Assembly: GCA_025966175.1 (NCBI GenBank)
Contig: JAOPVN010000027.1
Location: forward strand, 1-17,459
From: Modestobacter sp.
GTDB lineage: Bacteria; Actinomycetota; Actinomycetes; Mycobacteriales; Geodermatophilaceae
Length of the DNA stretch: 17,459 nt
Direction: 5' to 3'
Position numbers and translations under genes: made by a program. Positions 1 to 7,876 of the stretch are shown here, piece after piece. How positions within the stretch are numbered: position 1 is the first letter of the stretch; the number at the start of each line of letters is the position of its first letter. The notes below the pieces were generated by a model. That model worked only from the letters and a program-made list of their open reading frames with translations. It ran no database searches and was not told the origin of the DNA.

Positions 1-109
1 CCACGGACGGCAGCTTCCCACCCCGACGGCGGCACGGCCGGTCAGGGCGTCGCACACTGGACGGCGTGCCGCGCCTCCTCGTCGTCCCGACCGGGGCGGC
101 GGGCACCTC
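1..109. other. Upstream region of the ABC exporter gene
   Basis: No gene is supported here apart from a possible 15-codon leader ORF (GTG 66 to TGA 111-113). A -10-like hexamer CACACT lies at 53-58, seven bases before that GTG. The first 50 bases may be the end of an intergenic region or of a gene outside the window. No RNA gene is recognisable. Confidence 0.4.
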
Positions 110-113
110 ATGA
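66..113 (+). CDS. Possible 15-codon leader peptide overlapping the ABC gene
   Basis: The frame GTG 66 to TGA 111-113 encodes MPRLLVVPTGAAGTS. Its stop overlaps the ATG of the ABC exporter (ATGA at 110-113), a geometry typical of translational coupling. The exporter ATG has no clear Shine-Dalgarno, and CACACT (53-58) sits 7 nt before the GTG, as at other putative leaderless starts in this window. The peptide matches no family I know. It could be chance in GC-rich DNA. Confidence 0.22.
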   Translation: MPRLLVVPTGAAGTS

Positions 114-3100
114 CGGCCACGTATCTGCAGGCTGCCGGCACCCGCGGGCGCCCCGCGGACCCCCCGCCCGAGGGCGGCTGGCTGAAGCGCCTCATCGGTT
201 ACTGCCTGCGTCACCGCGGCGACCTGATCGGGGCCTTCGCCGCTGCACTGGTCGGCTCGGTGATCGCGGCGGTGGTGCCGCTGCTGACCCGCGCGGTGGT
301 CGACCGGGTGGTGGCCGGCGCCGGCTCCGGCCGCGCGGTCGACGTCACCCCGTTCGTCGTCGCCCTGGTGCTGGCCGGTGCGCTGCGCTTCGCCGCCGGG
401 TTCGTCCGCCGGTACCTGGCCGGCCGGCTGTCGCTGGACGTCCAGTTCGATCTGCGCAACGACCTGGCCGCCGCGCTGTCCCGGCTGGACGGGCCGGCCC
501 AGGACCGGCTGCAGACCGGGCAGACGGTCAGCCGGGCGATCAGCGACGTCACGCTGGTCCAGGGGCTGCTGGCGTTCCTGCCCAACCTGACCGGCAACGC
601 GCTGCTGTTCGTCGTCTCCCTCGGGGTGATGGCCTGGCTGTCCCCGCTGCTCACCGTGGTGGCCCTCGCCGTCGGCCCGGCGCTGTGGTGGCTGGGGCTG
701 CGCTCGCGGCGCGATCTCTTCCCGGCGAACTGGGCCGCGCAGCAGCAGGCCGGCGCGGTCGCCGGCGACGTCGAGGCGGCCGTCACCGGCGTGCGCGTGG
801 TCAAGGGTTTCGGCCAGGAGGACCGCGAGCTCGACCGGGTCGACGAGGGCGCCCGGCGGCTCTTCGGCGCCCGGATGCGGGTCGTCCGGTTCACCTCCCG
901 CTACAACCCGCTGCTGCAGGCGATCCCGGCGCTCGGCCAGGTCGGGGTGCTGGCGCTGGGCGGCTGGCTGGCGCTGCGCGGTTCGATCACCCTGGGCACG
1001 TTCCTGGCCTTCGCCACCTACCTGGCCGCGCTGGTGTCACCGGTGCGCCAACTCGCCGCCGTCCTCACCATCGGCCAGCAGGCGCGGGCCGGGGTGGAAC
1101 GGGTGCTCGAGGTGGTCGACGCCCGGCCGGCGCTGGTCTCGGGCACCGGGTCGCTGCCCGACGGGCCGCTGACCGTCGAGCTGGACGACGTCACCTTCGG
1201 CCACGACGCCGACCGGCCGGTGCTCTCCGGGGTCTCGCTGCGGATCGAGCCGGGGGAGACCCTCGCGCTGATCGGCACCGCCGGGTCGGGCAAGTCCAGC
1301 GTGGTCACCCTGCTGCCGCGCTTCTACGACGTCTCCGCCGGGGCGGTGCGGATCGGTGGCTGCGACGTCCGCGACCTGGACACCCACGAGCTGCGGGCCG
1401 CGCTGGGCGTCGTCTTCGAGGACAGCTTCCTGTTCTCCGACTCGGTGCGCGCCAACATCGCCTTCGGCCGGCCCGACGCCGGTGACGACGAGGTGCGCGC
1501 CGCCGCCCGCGCCGCGCAGGCCGACGGGTTCATCAGCGAGCTGCCCGACGGCTACGACACCGTCGTCGGCGAGCAGGGGCTGACCCTCTCGGGTGGGCAG
1601 CGGCAGCGGGTGGCGCTGGCCCGTGCGCTGCTCATCGACCCCCGGGTGCTGGTCCTCGACGACGCGACGTCTGCCGTCGACGCCGCCGTGGAGGCGCGGA
1701 TCCACGCGGCGCTGCGCGAGGAGATGCAGGGCCGGACGACGCTGCTGGTGGCGCACCGCCGCTCGACGCTCGCGCTCGCCGACCGGGTCGCCGTGCTCGA
1801 CGCCGGCCGGGTGGTCGACATCGGCACCGCCGCCGAGCTAGAGGCGCGGTCGCCGCTGTACCGGCTGTTGCTGTCCGGAGAGGACCCTGCCGCAGCCCAC
1901 CAAAATGGCCATTTTGGTGGGCAGGAAGGACCGCCGCCGGGTAGCACCACCCCGGCGGCCTGGCCCCCGCCTGAGGTCGAGGCCGGGGACGACGAGGGGC
2001 CGTCCCGGGCCGCGGCCGCCTCGATCGGTGGGCGCGGAGCGGCGATGGCCGGCGCGGCCCCGACCGCGGCGCTGCGCGAACTGGTCGACCGGCTCCCGCC
2101 CCCGGTCGACGAGCCCGACGTGCCGGCCGAGCGGGCCCGCGCCGCGGACCGCTCGTTCACCCTGTGGCGGCTGATCCGGCCGTTCCGCTGGCCGCTGGTC
2201 GCCGCCCTCGTCCTGGTCGCGCTGGACACCGCCGCCCAGCTGGCGATCCCGGCTCTGGTGCGGACCGGCGTGGACGACGGCATCACCCAGCGGTCCATGC
2301 CGCTGCTGCTGGGCGTCGCGGGAATCGCGCTGGCCGTCGTCCTCGCCGATTTCGTGGTCAGCCGCGGCTCGACCTGGCTGACCGGCCACACCGGGGAGCG
2401 GCTGCTCTACACGCTGCGGGTGAAGACGTTCGCGCAGCTCCAGCGCCTCGGTCTGGACTACTACGAGCGCGAGCTCGGCGGCCGGATCATGACCCGGATG
2501 ACGACCGACGTCGACGCGCTGTCGGCGTTCCTGCAGACCGGGCTGACGACGGCGGTGGTCAGCGTGCTCACCCTGGTCGGGGTGCTGGTCGCGCTGTTCC
2601 TCTTCGATGTCGAGCTGGCGCTGGTCCTCGTCGCGACGCTGCCGGTGCTGGTCGTCACCACCGTCTGGTTCCGGGCCCGGTCGGTGCCGGCGTACACCGA
2701 GGCGCGCGAGCGGGTCAGCGCGGTCAACGCCCGGCTGCAGGAGGACGTCGCCGGGGTGCGGGTGACCCAGGCGTTCAACCGCTCCGAGCACTCGACGGCC
2801 GTCTTCCGCGGGTACGCGAAGAGCTACCGCGACGTCCGGCTGCGGGCGCAGCGCTACATCGCCACGTACTTCCCGTTCGTGGAGTTCCTCTCCGAGGTCG
2901 CCGCGGCCGCGGTGCTCGCGGTGGGGGCTTCCCGGCTGTCCTCGGGGACGATCACCGCCGGCGTGCTGATCGCCTTCGTGCTCTACGTGGACACCTTCTT
3001 CTCGCCGGTCCAGCAGCTGTCCCAGGTGTTCGACAGCTACCAGCAGGCCTCCGTCGGCATGCGCCGGCTCCGGGACCTGCTGCGGACGCCGACGTCGACC

Positions 3101-3892
3101 CCGGCCGCCGTCGATCCGCAGCCGGTCGGCCCGCTGCGCGGCGAGGTGCGGCTGGACGACGTCACCTTCTCCTACCGCGGCGCGCCCACCCCGGCGCTGC
3201 GCGGCGTCACGCTGACCGTCGCGCCCGGGGAGACGCTGGCGCTGGTGGGGGAGACCGGTGCCGGCAAGTCGACGGTGGTGAAGCTGGTCGCCCGCTTCTA
3301 CGACCCGACGTCCGGTGCGGTCTGCGTGGACGGCGCCGACCTGCGCTCGCTGGACCTGCTGCAGTACCGGCACCGGCTGGGCGTCGTCCCGCAGGAGGCG
3401 TACCTGTTCGCCGGCACGGTGCGCGACGCGATCGCCTACGGCCGGCCGGAGGCGACCGACGCCGAGGTGGAGGCCGCGGCCCGGGCGGTCGGCGCGCACG
3501 ACATGGTGGCCGGCCTGCCGCACGGCTACCGGACGCGCGTGGGGGAGCGGGGCCGGTCGCTGTCGGCCGGGCAACGGCAGCTGCTCGCGCTGGCCCGGGC
3601 GGAGCTGGTCGACCCCGACGTCCTGCTCTTCGACGAGGCGACGGCGTCGCTGGACCTGGCCACCGAGGCCGCGGTGACCCGGGCGGCCGATGCGGTCGCC
3701 CACCGGCGGACGACGCTGGTGGTCGCCCACCGGCTCACCACCGCGGCCCGCGCCGACCGGATCGCCGTGCTCGACCACGGCCGGGTGGTGGAGGTCGGGC
3801 CGCACGCCGAACTGCTCGCCGCCGGGGGCGCCTACGCGGCGTTGTGGGCGGCCTTCACCGCCGACGAGGACGCCGACCCGCTGATGGACTGA
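110..3892 (+). CDS. Fused tandem (TMD-NBD)x2 ABC exporter, asymmetric ATPase sites
   Basis: A 1260-residue ABC exporter carrying both half-transporters in one chain, probably moving drugs, lipids or other amphiphiles out across the inner membrane; the substrate cannot be read from sequence. Half 1 has a membrane domain (about 25-340) and an NBD with Walker A GTAGSGKSS (389-397), signature LSGGQ (493-497), Walker B ending D517 and H-loop H549. Half 2 has a membrane domain (about 690-990) and an NBD with Walker A GETGAGKST (1047-1055), signature LSAGQ (1151-1155), Walker B D1175 with catalytic E1176, Q-loop Q1095 and H1207. In NBD1 the catalytic Glu is Asp (D518) and the Q-loop Gln is Glu (E437). 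Most actinobacterial relatives are two adjacent genes; M. tuberculosis Rv0194 is a fused example. The 100-residue linker is Pro/Ala-rich and carries a palindrome. ATG 110 has no clear RBS. Confidence 0.93.
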   Translation: MTATYLQAAGTRGRPADPPPEGGWLKRLIGYCLRHRGDLIGAFAAALVGSVIAAVVPLLTRAVVDRVVAGAGSGRAVDVTPFVVALVLAGALRFAAGFVRRYLAGRLSLDVQFDLRNDLAAALSRLDGPAQDRLQTGQTVSRAISDVTLVQGLLAFLPNLTGNALLFVVSLGVMAWLSPLLTVVALAVGPALWWLGLRSRRDLFPANWAAQQQAGAVAGDVEAAVTGVRVVKGFGQEDRELDRVDEGARRLFGARMRVVRFTSRYNPLLQAIPALGQVGVLALGGWLALRGSITLGTFLAFATYLAALVSPVRQLAAVLTIGQQARAGVERVLEVVDARPALVSGTGSLPDGPLTVELDDVTFGHDADRPVLSGVSLRIEPGETLALIGTAGSGKSSVVTLLPRFYDVSAGAVRIGGCDVRDLDTHELRAALGVVFEDSFLFSDSVRANIAFGRPDAGDDEVRAAARAAQADGFISELPDGYDTVVGEQGLTLSGGQRQRVALARALLIDPRVLVLDDATSAVDAAVEARIHAALREEMQGRTTLLVAHRRSTLALADRVAVLDAGRVVDIGTAAELEARSPLYRLLLSGEDPAAAHQNGHFGGQEGPPPGSTTPAAWPPPEVEAGDDEGPSRAAAASIGGRGAAMAGAAPTAALRELVDRLPPPVDEPDVPAERARAADRSFTLWRLIRPFRWPLVAALVLVALDTAAQLAIPALVRTGVDDGITQRSMPLLLGVAGIALAVVLADFVVSRGSTWLTGHTGERLLYTLRVKTFAQLQRLGLDYYERELGGRIMTRMTTDVDALSAFLQTGLTTAVVSVLTLVGVLVALFLFDVELALVLVATLPVLVVTTVWFRARSVPAYTEARERVSAVNARLQEDVAGVRVTQAFNRSEHSTAVFRGYAKSYRDVRLRAQRYIATYFPFVEFLSEVAAAAVLAVGASRLSSGTITAGVLIAFVLYVDTFFSPVQQLSQVFDSYQQASVGMRRLRDLLRTPTSTPAAVDPQPVGPLRGEVRLDDVTFSYRGAPTPALRGVTLTVAPGETLALVGETGAGKSTVVKLVARFYDPTSGAVCVDGADLRSLDLLQYRHRLGVVPQEAYLFAGTVRDAIAYGRPEATDAEVEAAARAVGAHDMVAGLPHGYRTRVGERGRSLSAGQRQLLALARAELVDPDVLLFDEATASLDLATEAAVTRAADAVAHRRTTLVVAHRLTTAARADRIAVLDHGRVVEVGPHAELLAAGGAYAALWAAFTADEDADPLMD
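1895..1922. repeat. 28-bp perfect palindrome inside the ABC linker
   Basis: The half-site GCCCACCAAAATGG (1895-1908) is followed at once by its exact reverse complement (1909-1922). The core contains AAAATGGCCATTTT, strikingly AT-rich against its surroundings. It is read in frame as Ala-His-Gln-Asn-Gly-His-Phe-Gly-Gly-Gln, using AAT, CAT and TTT codons that are rare in this window. It lies in the non-conserved linker between NBD1 and the second membrane domain, where an inserted element could be tolerated. It resembles a mobile palindromic repeat or a protein-binding site rather than native coding sequence. No second copy is visible in the window. Confidence 0.75.
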
Positions 3893-3946
3893 GGACCCTC
3901 TCCTCCCCACGCCTCGCAGGCTCGGCGCGGGCCCCTGGAGAGGGCC
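3893..3946 (+). repeat. 54-nt structured hairpin element, copy A (possible terminator)
   Basis: It begins at the base after the ABC stop codon. Counting from 3893, positions 1-2 pair with 53-54, 4-11 (CCCTCTCC) with 45-52 (GGAGAGGG), 14-16 with 37-39, and 18-21 with 32-35, around the loop TCGCAGGCTC. It aligns without gaps to 10848-10901, with 42 of 54 identical and five compensatory base-pair changes. There is no U-tract, so if it terminates transcription it is a tail-less type. Position and orientation (3' of a plus-strand gene) match copy B. Confidence 0.8.
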
Positions 3947-3985
3947 ATGGCATGCGGCGGGACCCTGCGGCGCACGATGGGTGGC

Positions 3986-4537
3986 GTGATCGAGGTGCGG
4001 ACGGCGGACGATGCCGACCTGGCCCAGCTGCCGGCCGTGGAGGCGGCGGCCGACGAGCTGTTCGTGCCGCTCGGGATCACCGATCTGCCGGCCCCCGCAC
4101 CGGCGGAGGAGCGGGCCCGGTCCTGGCGGGTGCTGGTGGCCGGGCGGCCGGTGCGGGGCTTCGCCGTCCTCGAGCAGGTCGACGGTGCGGTGCACCTGGA
4201 GCAGCTCTCGGTCGATCCGGCGTACGGCCGGCAGGGTGTCGGGGGTGCGCTGCTGGCCGCGACGGTCGGGGTGGCCCGGGAGTCCGGTGCCGACCGGGTC
4301 ACGCTGATCACCTACGCCGACGTCCCGTGGAACGCGCCCTTCTACGCGCGGCACGGCTGGCGGCCGGCGGGGGAGCTGACGGCGGCCCTGCGGGCGCTGC
4401 GGGACCACGAGGCGGACCTCGGGCTGGACCGGCACGGCACCCGGATCGTGATGGTCAGGTCGACCACGGTCGGTCAGCCGCGTGAGCGTGCGGGGCGTAC
4501 CCATCCGCGCGGGCCCTCCCGCGCGAACACGGGGTGA
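3986..4537 (+). CDS. GNAT-family N-acetyltransferase
   Basis: A 183-residue cytoplasmic acetyltransferase that would transfer acetyl from acetyl-CoA to an unknown amine. The acetyl-CoA pyrophosphate-binding motif is RQGVGG (82-87), preceded by the beta strand HLEQLSVDP, and the C-terminal half contains NAPFYARHGW, the usual GNAT pattern. GTG 3986 is chosen because the protein then begins in typical family fashion (IEVRTADDAD) and CACGAT (3973-3978) lies 7 nt upstream, as at other putative leaderless starts. ATG 3977 and ATG 3947 are in-frame alternatives without an RBS. The last 25 or so residues, after RIVMVR, are Arg/Pro-rich and look non-native, and their codons hold a hairpin (4507-4524). 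The stop overlaps possible upstream starts of the next gene. Substrate unknown. Confidence 0.82.
   Translation: MIEVRTADDADLAQLPAVEAAADELFVPLGITDLPAPAPAEERARSWRVLVAGRPVRGFAVLEQVDGAVHLEQLSVDPAYGRQGVGGALLAATVGVARESGADRVTLITYADVPWNAPFYARHGWRPAGELTAALRALRDHEADLGLDRHGTRIVMVRSTTVGQPRERAGRTHPRGPSRANTG
4507..4524 (+). terminator. Short GC hairpin in the tail of the GNAT gene
   Basis: GCGCGGG (4507-4513) and CCCGCGC (4518-4524) form a 7-bp stem with a 4-nt loop, CCCT. No U-tract follows. It could attenuate transcription before the putative Nif3 promoter at 4631, but short GC stems are common by chance at this base composition. Confidence 0.25.
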
Positions 4538-4630
4538 TGACGACGACCTCCGCAGAGTCCGCCGACCGGCCGCAGGGCACCGCCTCAGCAGGTGCATCGC
4601 ACGCAACAGGCCGGTCCCGGAGAGCTGCCC

Positions 4631-4636
4631 TACAGT
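4631..4636 (+). promoter_or_regulatory. -10 element for a leaderless Nif3-family start
   Basis: TACAGT fits the actinobacterial TANNNT -10 consensus and ends 8 nt before GTG 4645. No TTGACA-like -35 is evident. Its position suggests that the transcript starts at or next to the GTG. Confidence 0.45.
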
Positions 4637-4644
4637 CCGAACTC

Positions 4645-5889
4645 GTGGCTCCCCGCATGCACGAGGACGCGACGGTGCGGGAACTCCCCCTCCCCGGGCT
4701 GGCCCTGGGCGACGTCGTGGCCGCGCTGGAGGCCCGGTACGACCCGGCGCTCGCGGAGGAGTGGGACGCCGTCGGCCTGGTCTGCGGTGACCCCGAGGAG
4801 CCCGTCCGGTCGGTGATGTTCGCCGTCGACCCGACCGCGGAGGTGGTCGACGAGGCGATCGCGACCGGGGTCGACCTGCTGGTCACCCACCACCCGCTGC
4901 TGCTGACGCCGGTGCACGGCGTGCCCGCCAGCGATCCCAAGGGCCGACTGGTGCACCGCCTGGTGCGCGCGGGCATCGGCCTGTTCGTGGCGCACACCAA
5001 TGCCGACCGGGCCCCCGACCACGGGGTCAACGACGCGCTCGCGGCCGTCCTCGGGCTGGCCGACGTCCGGCCGCTGGAGTCCGTCGCCGCCCCCGAGACC
5101 GACACCCTCGTCGTCTTCGTCCCCGTGGGCGTCAGCGACCAGCTCGTCGACGCGCTGTCGGCCGCCGGCGCGGGTGTCATCGGCGACTACACCCGCTGCG
5201 TGTGGCAGACCACCGGCACCGGCACCTTCATCCCCGGCGACGGGGCGCACCCGGCGATCGGCCGGCTCGGGCACGTCGAGCGCGTCCCGGAGATCCGGCT
5301 GGAGATGGTGGTGCCGCGCGCCTGCCGGGCCGAAGTGCTGCGGGCACTGCTGGAGCTGCACCCCTACGAGGACCCCGGCTACGCCTTCTTCGAGAACTCC
5401 GCGACGCCCAGCCGGGCCGGGCTCGGCCGGGTCGGTGAGCTGTCCCGCCCGGTGACGCTGAGGGAGTTCGCCGAGCGGGTGGCGACGTCGCTGCCTGCCA
5501 CCCCGGGTGGCGTGCGGATCGCCGGTGACCCCGACCGGATCGTCCGCACCGTGGCCGTCTGCGGTGGCAGCGGCGCCTCGATGCTCGGCGCGGCGTCGTC
5601 GGCCGGCGCCGACGTCTTCGTCACCAGCGACCTCAAGCACCACTCGGCCTCCGAGGCGACCCAGATCCCCGGACCGGCGCTCTGTGACGTGGCACACTTC
5701 GCGTCCGAGTGGCCCTGGCTGCCCGTCGCCGCCGACCTCCTGCACCGAGACCTCGGGGCGCGGGTGGAGGTGGCGGTGTCGGCCAGCCCCACCGACCCGT
5801 GGACCTGGCAGGTCGGTGGTGACCGCAGGAGCACGCCGAGCACCACCGACACTGCGCGACTGCACTCGGCCGAGGAGTCGGTCGACTGA
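4645..5889 (+). CDS. Nif3-like dinuclear metal-centre hexameric protein (DUF34)
   Basis: A cytoplasmic Nif3/YbgI/YqfO-family protein of 414 residues. The family forms toroidal hexamers with a two-metal site; its biochemical role is unsettled (metal handling and GTP cyclohydrolase-like suggestions exist). Metal-ligand motifs are present: THHPLLL with H82-H83, SDLKHH with H332-H333, and DVAHFASEW with H351 and E355. The middle (about 150-260) is the PII-like insertion of the long YqfO-type members; M. tuberculosis Rv2230c is about 380 residues. The frame opens at GTG 4534, but the first 37 residues resemble no Nif3 N-terminus. GTG 4645 follows a -10 box and ATG 4657 is also possible. In mycobacteria this gene directly precedes the zinc-ribbon and RNase HI-phosphatase genes; here a transporter pair intervenes. 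Confidence 0.9.
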   Translation: MAPRMHEDATVRELPLPGLALGDVVAALEARYDPALAEEWDAVGLVCGDPEEPVRSVMFAVDPTAEVVDEAIATGVDLLVTHHPLLLTPVHGVPASDPKGRLVHRLVRAGIGLFVAHTNADRAPDHGVNDALAAVLGLADVRPLESVAAPETDTLVVFVPVGVSDQLVDALSAAGAGVIGDYTRCVWQTTGTGTFIPGDGAHPAIGRLGHVERVPEIRLEMVVPRACRAEVLRALLELHPYEDPGYAFFENSATPSRAGLGRVGELSRPVTLREFAERVATSLPATPGGVRIAGDPDRIVRTVAVCGGSGASMLGAASSAGADVFVTSDLKHHSASEATQIPGPALCDVAHFASEWPWLPVAADLLHRDLGARVEVAVSASPTDPWTWQVGGDRRSTPSTTDTARLHSAEESVD

Positions 5890-5895
5890 GCCGGG

Positions 5896-5923
5896 GGGCT
5901 CCTCCTCCGGGGAGGAGGGGCCC
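5896..5923 (+). promoter_or_regulatory. Hairpin containing the DUF3311 Shine-Dalgarno
   Basis: CCTCCTC (5901-5907) pairs with GAGGAGG (5912-5918) around the loop CGGG. The helix extends outward with G-C pairs at 5896-5899/5920-5923 and one T-G pair at 5900/5919. The 3' arm is the strong Shine-Dalgarno GGAGGAGG (5911-5918), 5 nt before GTG 5924. Folding would hide the ribosome site. It also lies just after the Nif3 stop (5887-5889), so a terminator role is possible. Confidence 0.55.
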
Positions 5924-6229
5924 GTGTCCAGCCCAGACACACCTCCGGCAGGGGTCGCGCCGCGACGGAGCGACCGCAGCCCGTGGAACTGGCTGCTGGT
6001 GGTGCCGATCGTGGTGCCGCTGCTCGTGCCGCTGTACGACCACCGCGACCCCCAGCTCTTCGGCTGGCCGTTCTTCTACTGGGTCCAGCTGGTGTTCGTC
6101 GCCCTCGGCGTCCTCACCACCGCGCTGGTGTACCGGGCCACCCGCCGCTCCCCGGAGGAGCGGGCCGCCGCGCGGCGCGCCGCCGACGGGCCCCCTGCCG
6201 GCCCCCCGACCCGGGACGGGGGGCGCTGA
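5924..6229 (+). CDS. DUF3311 small membrane protein, symporter partner
   Basis: A 101-residue protein with two predicted membrane helices (about 22-40 and 50-75), separated by the short loop YDHRDPQLFGWP that is typical of DUF3311. The C-terminus is charged and cytoplasmic-looking (RRSPEERAAARRAADG). GTG 5924 is chosen because of the GGAGGAGG five bases upstream. The stop is 3 nt before the symporter start, so the two are almost certainly co-translated. DUF3311 proteins accompany MctP/PanF-like sodium:solute symporters, much as YjcH accompanies ActP and YhdT accompanies PanF. A role as small accessory subunit is inferred from that pairing, not shown. Confidence 0.85.
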   Translation: MSSPDTPPAGVAPRRSDRSPWNWLLVVPIVVPLLVPLYDHRDPQLFGWPFFYWVQLVFVALGVLTTALVYRATRRSPEERAAARRAADGPPAGPPTRDGGR

Positions 6230-6232
6230 GCC

Positions 6233-7876
6233 GTGGACGGCGTCAACACCGTGGAACTGGCGATCTTCGTCGCCTTCTTCGTCCTCGTCACCGTGGTGGG
6301 TTTCGCCGCCGCCCGCTGGCGCCGTGCGGAGAACCTCATGCACCTGGACGAGTGGGGTCTCGGCGGCCGGAGCTTCGGCTCCTGGATCACCTGGTTCCTC
6401 ATCGGCGGTGACATCTACACCGCCTACACGTTCGTGGCGGTCCCCGCGCTGGTCTTCGGTGCGGGGGCGGCCGGCTTCTTCGCCGTCCCGTACACCGTCA
6501 TCGTCTACCCGCTGATCTTCCTGGTGGTCATCCGGCTGTGGTCGGTCAGCCACGTCCGCGGCTTCGTCACCCCGGCGGACTTCGTCCGCTCCCGGTTCGA
6601 CTCGTCGACCCTGGCGCTGCTGGTCGCGATCACCGGCATCGTCGCGACGATGCCCTACATCGCCCTGCAACTGGTCGGCATCGAGGCCGTGCTCGAGACC
6701 ATGGGCGTCACCGGTCAGTGGCCGATCATCGTGGCCTTCGTGATCCTGGCGCTCTACACGTACAGCTCCGGCCTGCGGGCGCCGGCGCTGATCGCGTTCG
6801 TCAAGGACATCCTGATCTACCTGACGATCATCGTCGCGGTCATCGTCATCCCCGCCGAGCTCGGCGGCTGGGGCGCGATCTTCGGCGCGGCGGACGAGAA
6901 GTTCACCGCCGCCGGCAGCGGCGGGGTGCTGCTGCCCCAGGCCGGGCAGCTGCAGTACGCCACCCTCGCGCTGGGCTCGGCGCTGGCGCTGTTCCTCTAC
7001 CCGCACTCCATCACCGGGGTGCTGGCCGCGAAGAACCGCGACGTGCTCAAGCGCAACATGAGCGCGCTGCCGGTCTACAGCCTGGCGCTGGGCTTCATCG
7101 CGCTGCTGGGCTACATGGCCATCGCCGCGGGGACGACGCCGGTCGGCACCGACGGCAACACGATCGTGCCCCGGCTCTTCCAGGACATGTTCCCGAGCTG
7201 GTTCGCCGGGGTCGCCTTCGCGGCCGTCGGCATCGGCGCGCTGGTGCCCGCCGCGATCATGTCGATCGCCGCGGCGAACCTCTTCACCCGCAACATCTAC
7301 AAGGAGTACCTGAAGAAGGACGCCACCCCGGAGAACGAGGCGAAGGTCGCCAAGATCGCCTCGCTCGTGGTGAAGCTGGGCGCCGTCGCCGCGATCGTCT
7401 TCATCGACCCGCAGTTCTCCATCGACCTGCAGCTCATCGGCGGCGTGATCATCCTGCAGACGCTGCCGTCGGTGGCGATCGGTCTCTACACCCGCTGGCT
7501 GCACCGCGGTGCGCTGATCGCCGGCTGGGTGGTCGGGATGGCCGCCGGCATGCTGATGCTCTACAACGTGCCGCGGCTCGGGCCCGGCGGCGTGGTGCTC
7601 CGGGAGCACTGGGGTGGATCGGCCTTCAGCCTGGGCAAGCTCGGCTTCGACACGAAGTACACGATCTACGCCGGGTTCCTGTCGCTGCTGGTCAACCTCG
7701 TGGTGACGATCGCCGGCACGTTCGTGCTGCGGGCGATGAAGGTCGCCGACGGCGTCGACGGGACGGCGGAGACCGACTACACCGCCGAGCGGGAGGACCC
7801 CACGGTCCGCGACCTGCCCGACCCGCTGGAGTCGGTGCCTCCGGGTGCGGCGGGAGGCGCCTCCGTCCGCGGGTAG
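6233..7876 (+). CDS. SSS-family sodium:solute symporter, MctP-like monocarboxylate permease
   Basis: A 547-residue integral membrane protein of the solute:sodium symporter superfamily with about 13 hydrophobic helices. Matching features are an N-terminal helix followed by a WGLGGRSFGSW stretch, then LIGGDIYTAYTFVAVP, SSGLRAPALIAFVKD, LFLYPHSITGVLAAK and PAAIMSIAAANLFTRNIYKEY. Together these resemble the MctP group, which imports monocarboxylates such as lactate, pyruvate or propionate with Na+; the exact substrate is inferred. The C-terminal 50 residues are acidic and polar. GTG 6233 lies 3 nt after the DUF3311 stop, indicating an operon. Its TAG stop is also the first three bases of the -10 box of the next gene. 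Confidence 0.88.
   Translation: MDGVNTVELAIFVAFFVLVTVVGFAAARWRRAENLMHLDEWGLGGRSFGSWITWFLIGGDIYTAYTFVAVPALVFGAGAAGFFAVPYTVIVYPLIFLVVIRLWSVSHVRGFVTPADFVRSRFDSSTLALLVAITGIVATMPYIALQLVGIEAVLETMGVTGQWPIIVAFVILALYTYSSGLRAPALIAFVKDILIYLTIIVAVIVIPAELGGWGAIFGAADEKFTAAGSGGVLLPQAGQLQYATLALGSALALFLYPHSITGVLAAKNRDVLKRNMSALPVYSLALGFIALLGYMAIAAGTTPVGTDGNTIVPRLFQDMFPSWFAGVAFAAVGIGALVPAAIMSIAAANLFTRNIYKEYLKKDATPENEAKVAKIASLVVKLGAVAAIVFIDPQFSIDLQLIGGVIILQTLPSVAIGLYTRWLHRGALIAGWVVGMAAGMLMLYNVPRLGPGGVVLREHWGGSAFSLGKLGFDTKYTIYAGFLSLLVNLVVTIAGTFVLRAMKVADGVDGTAETDYTAEREDPTVRDLPDPLESVPPGAAGGASVRG

Noticed and set aside
1838..4606. A 922-codon open frame on the minus strand antisense to the ABC and GNAT genes
   Set aside because: Its product is Arg/Gly/Pro/His-rich with no domain pattern. 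It is the expected antisense shadow of GC-rich codons in the well-supported plus-strand genes.
4534..4644. 37-residue N-terminal extension of the Nif3-like protein
   Set aside because: Its Ser/Thr/Ala/Arg composition matches no Nif3 N-terminus, and a -10 box lies inside it. It is kept only as an alternative start.
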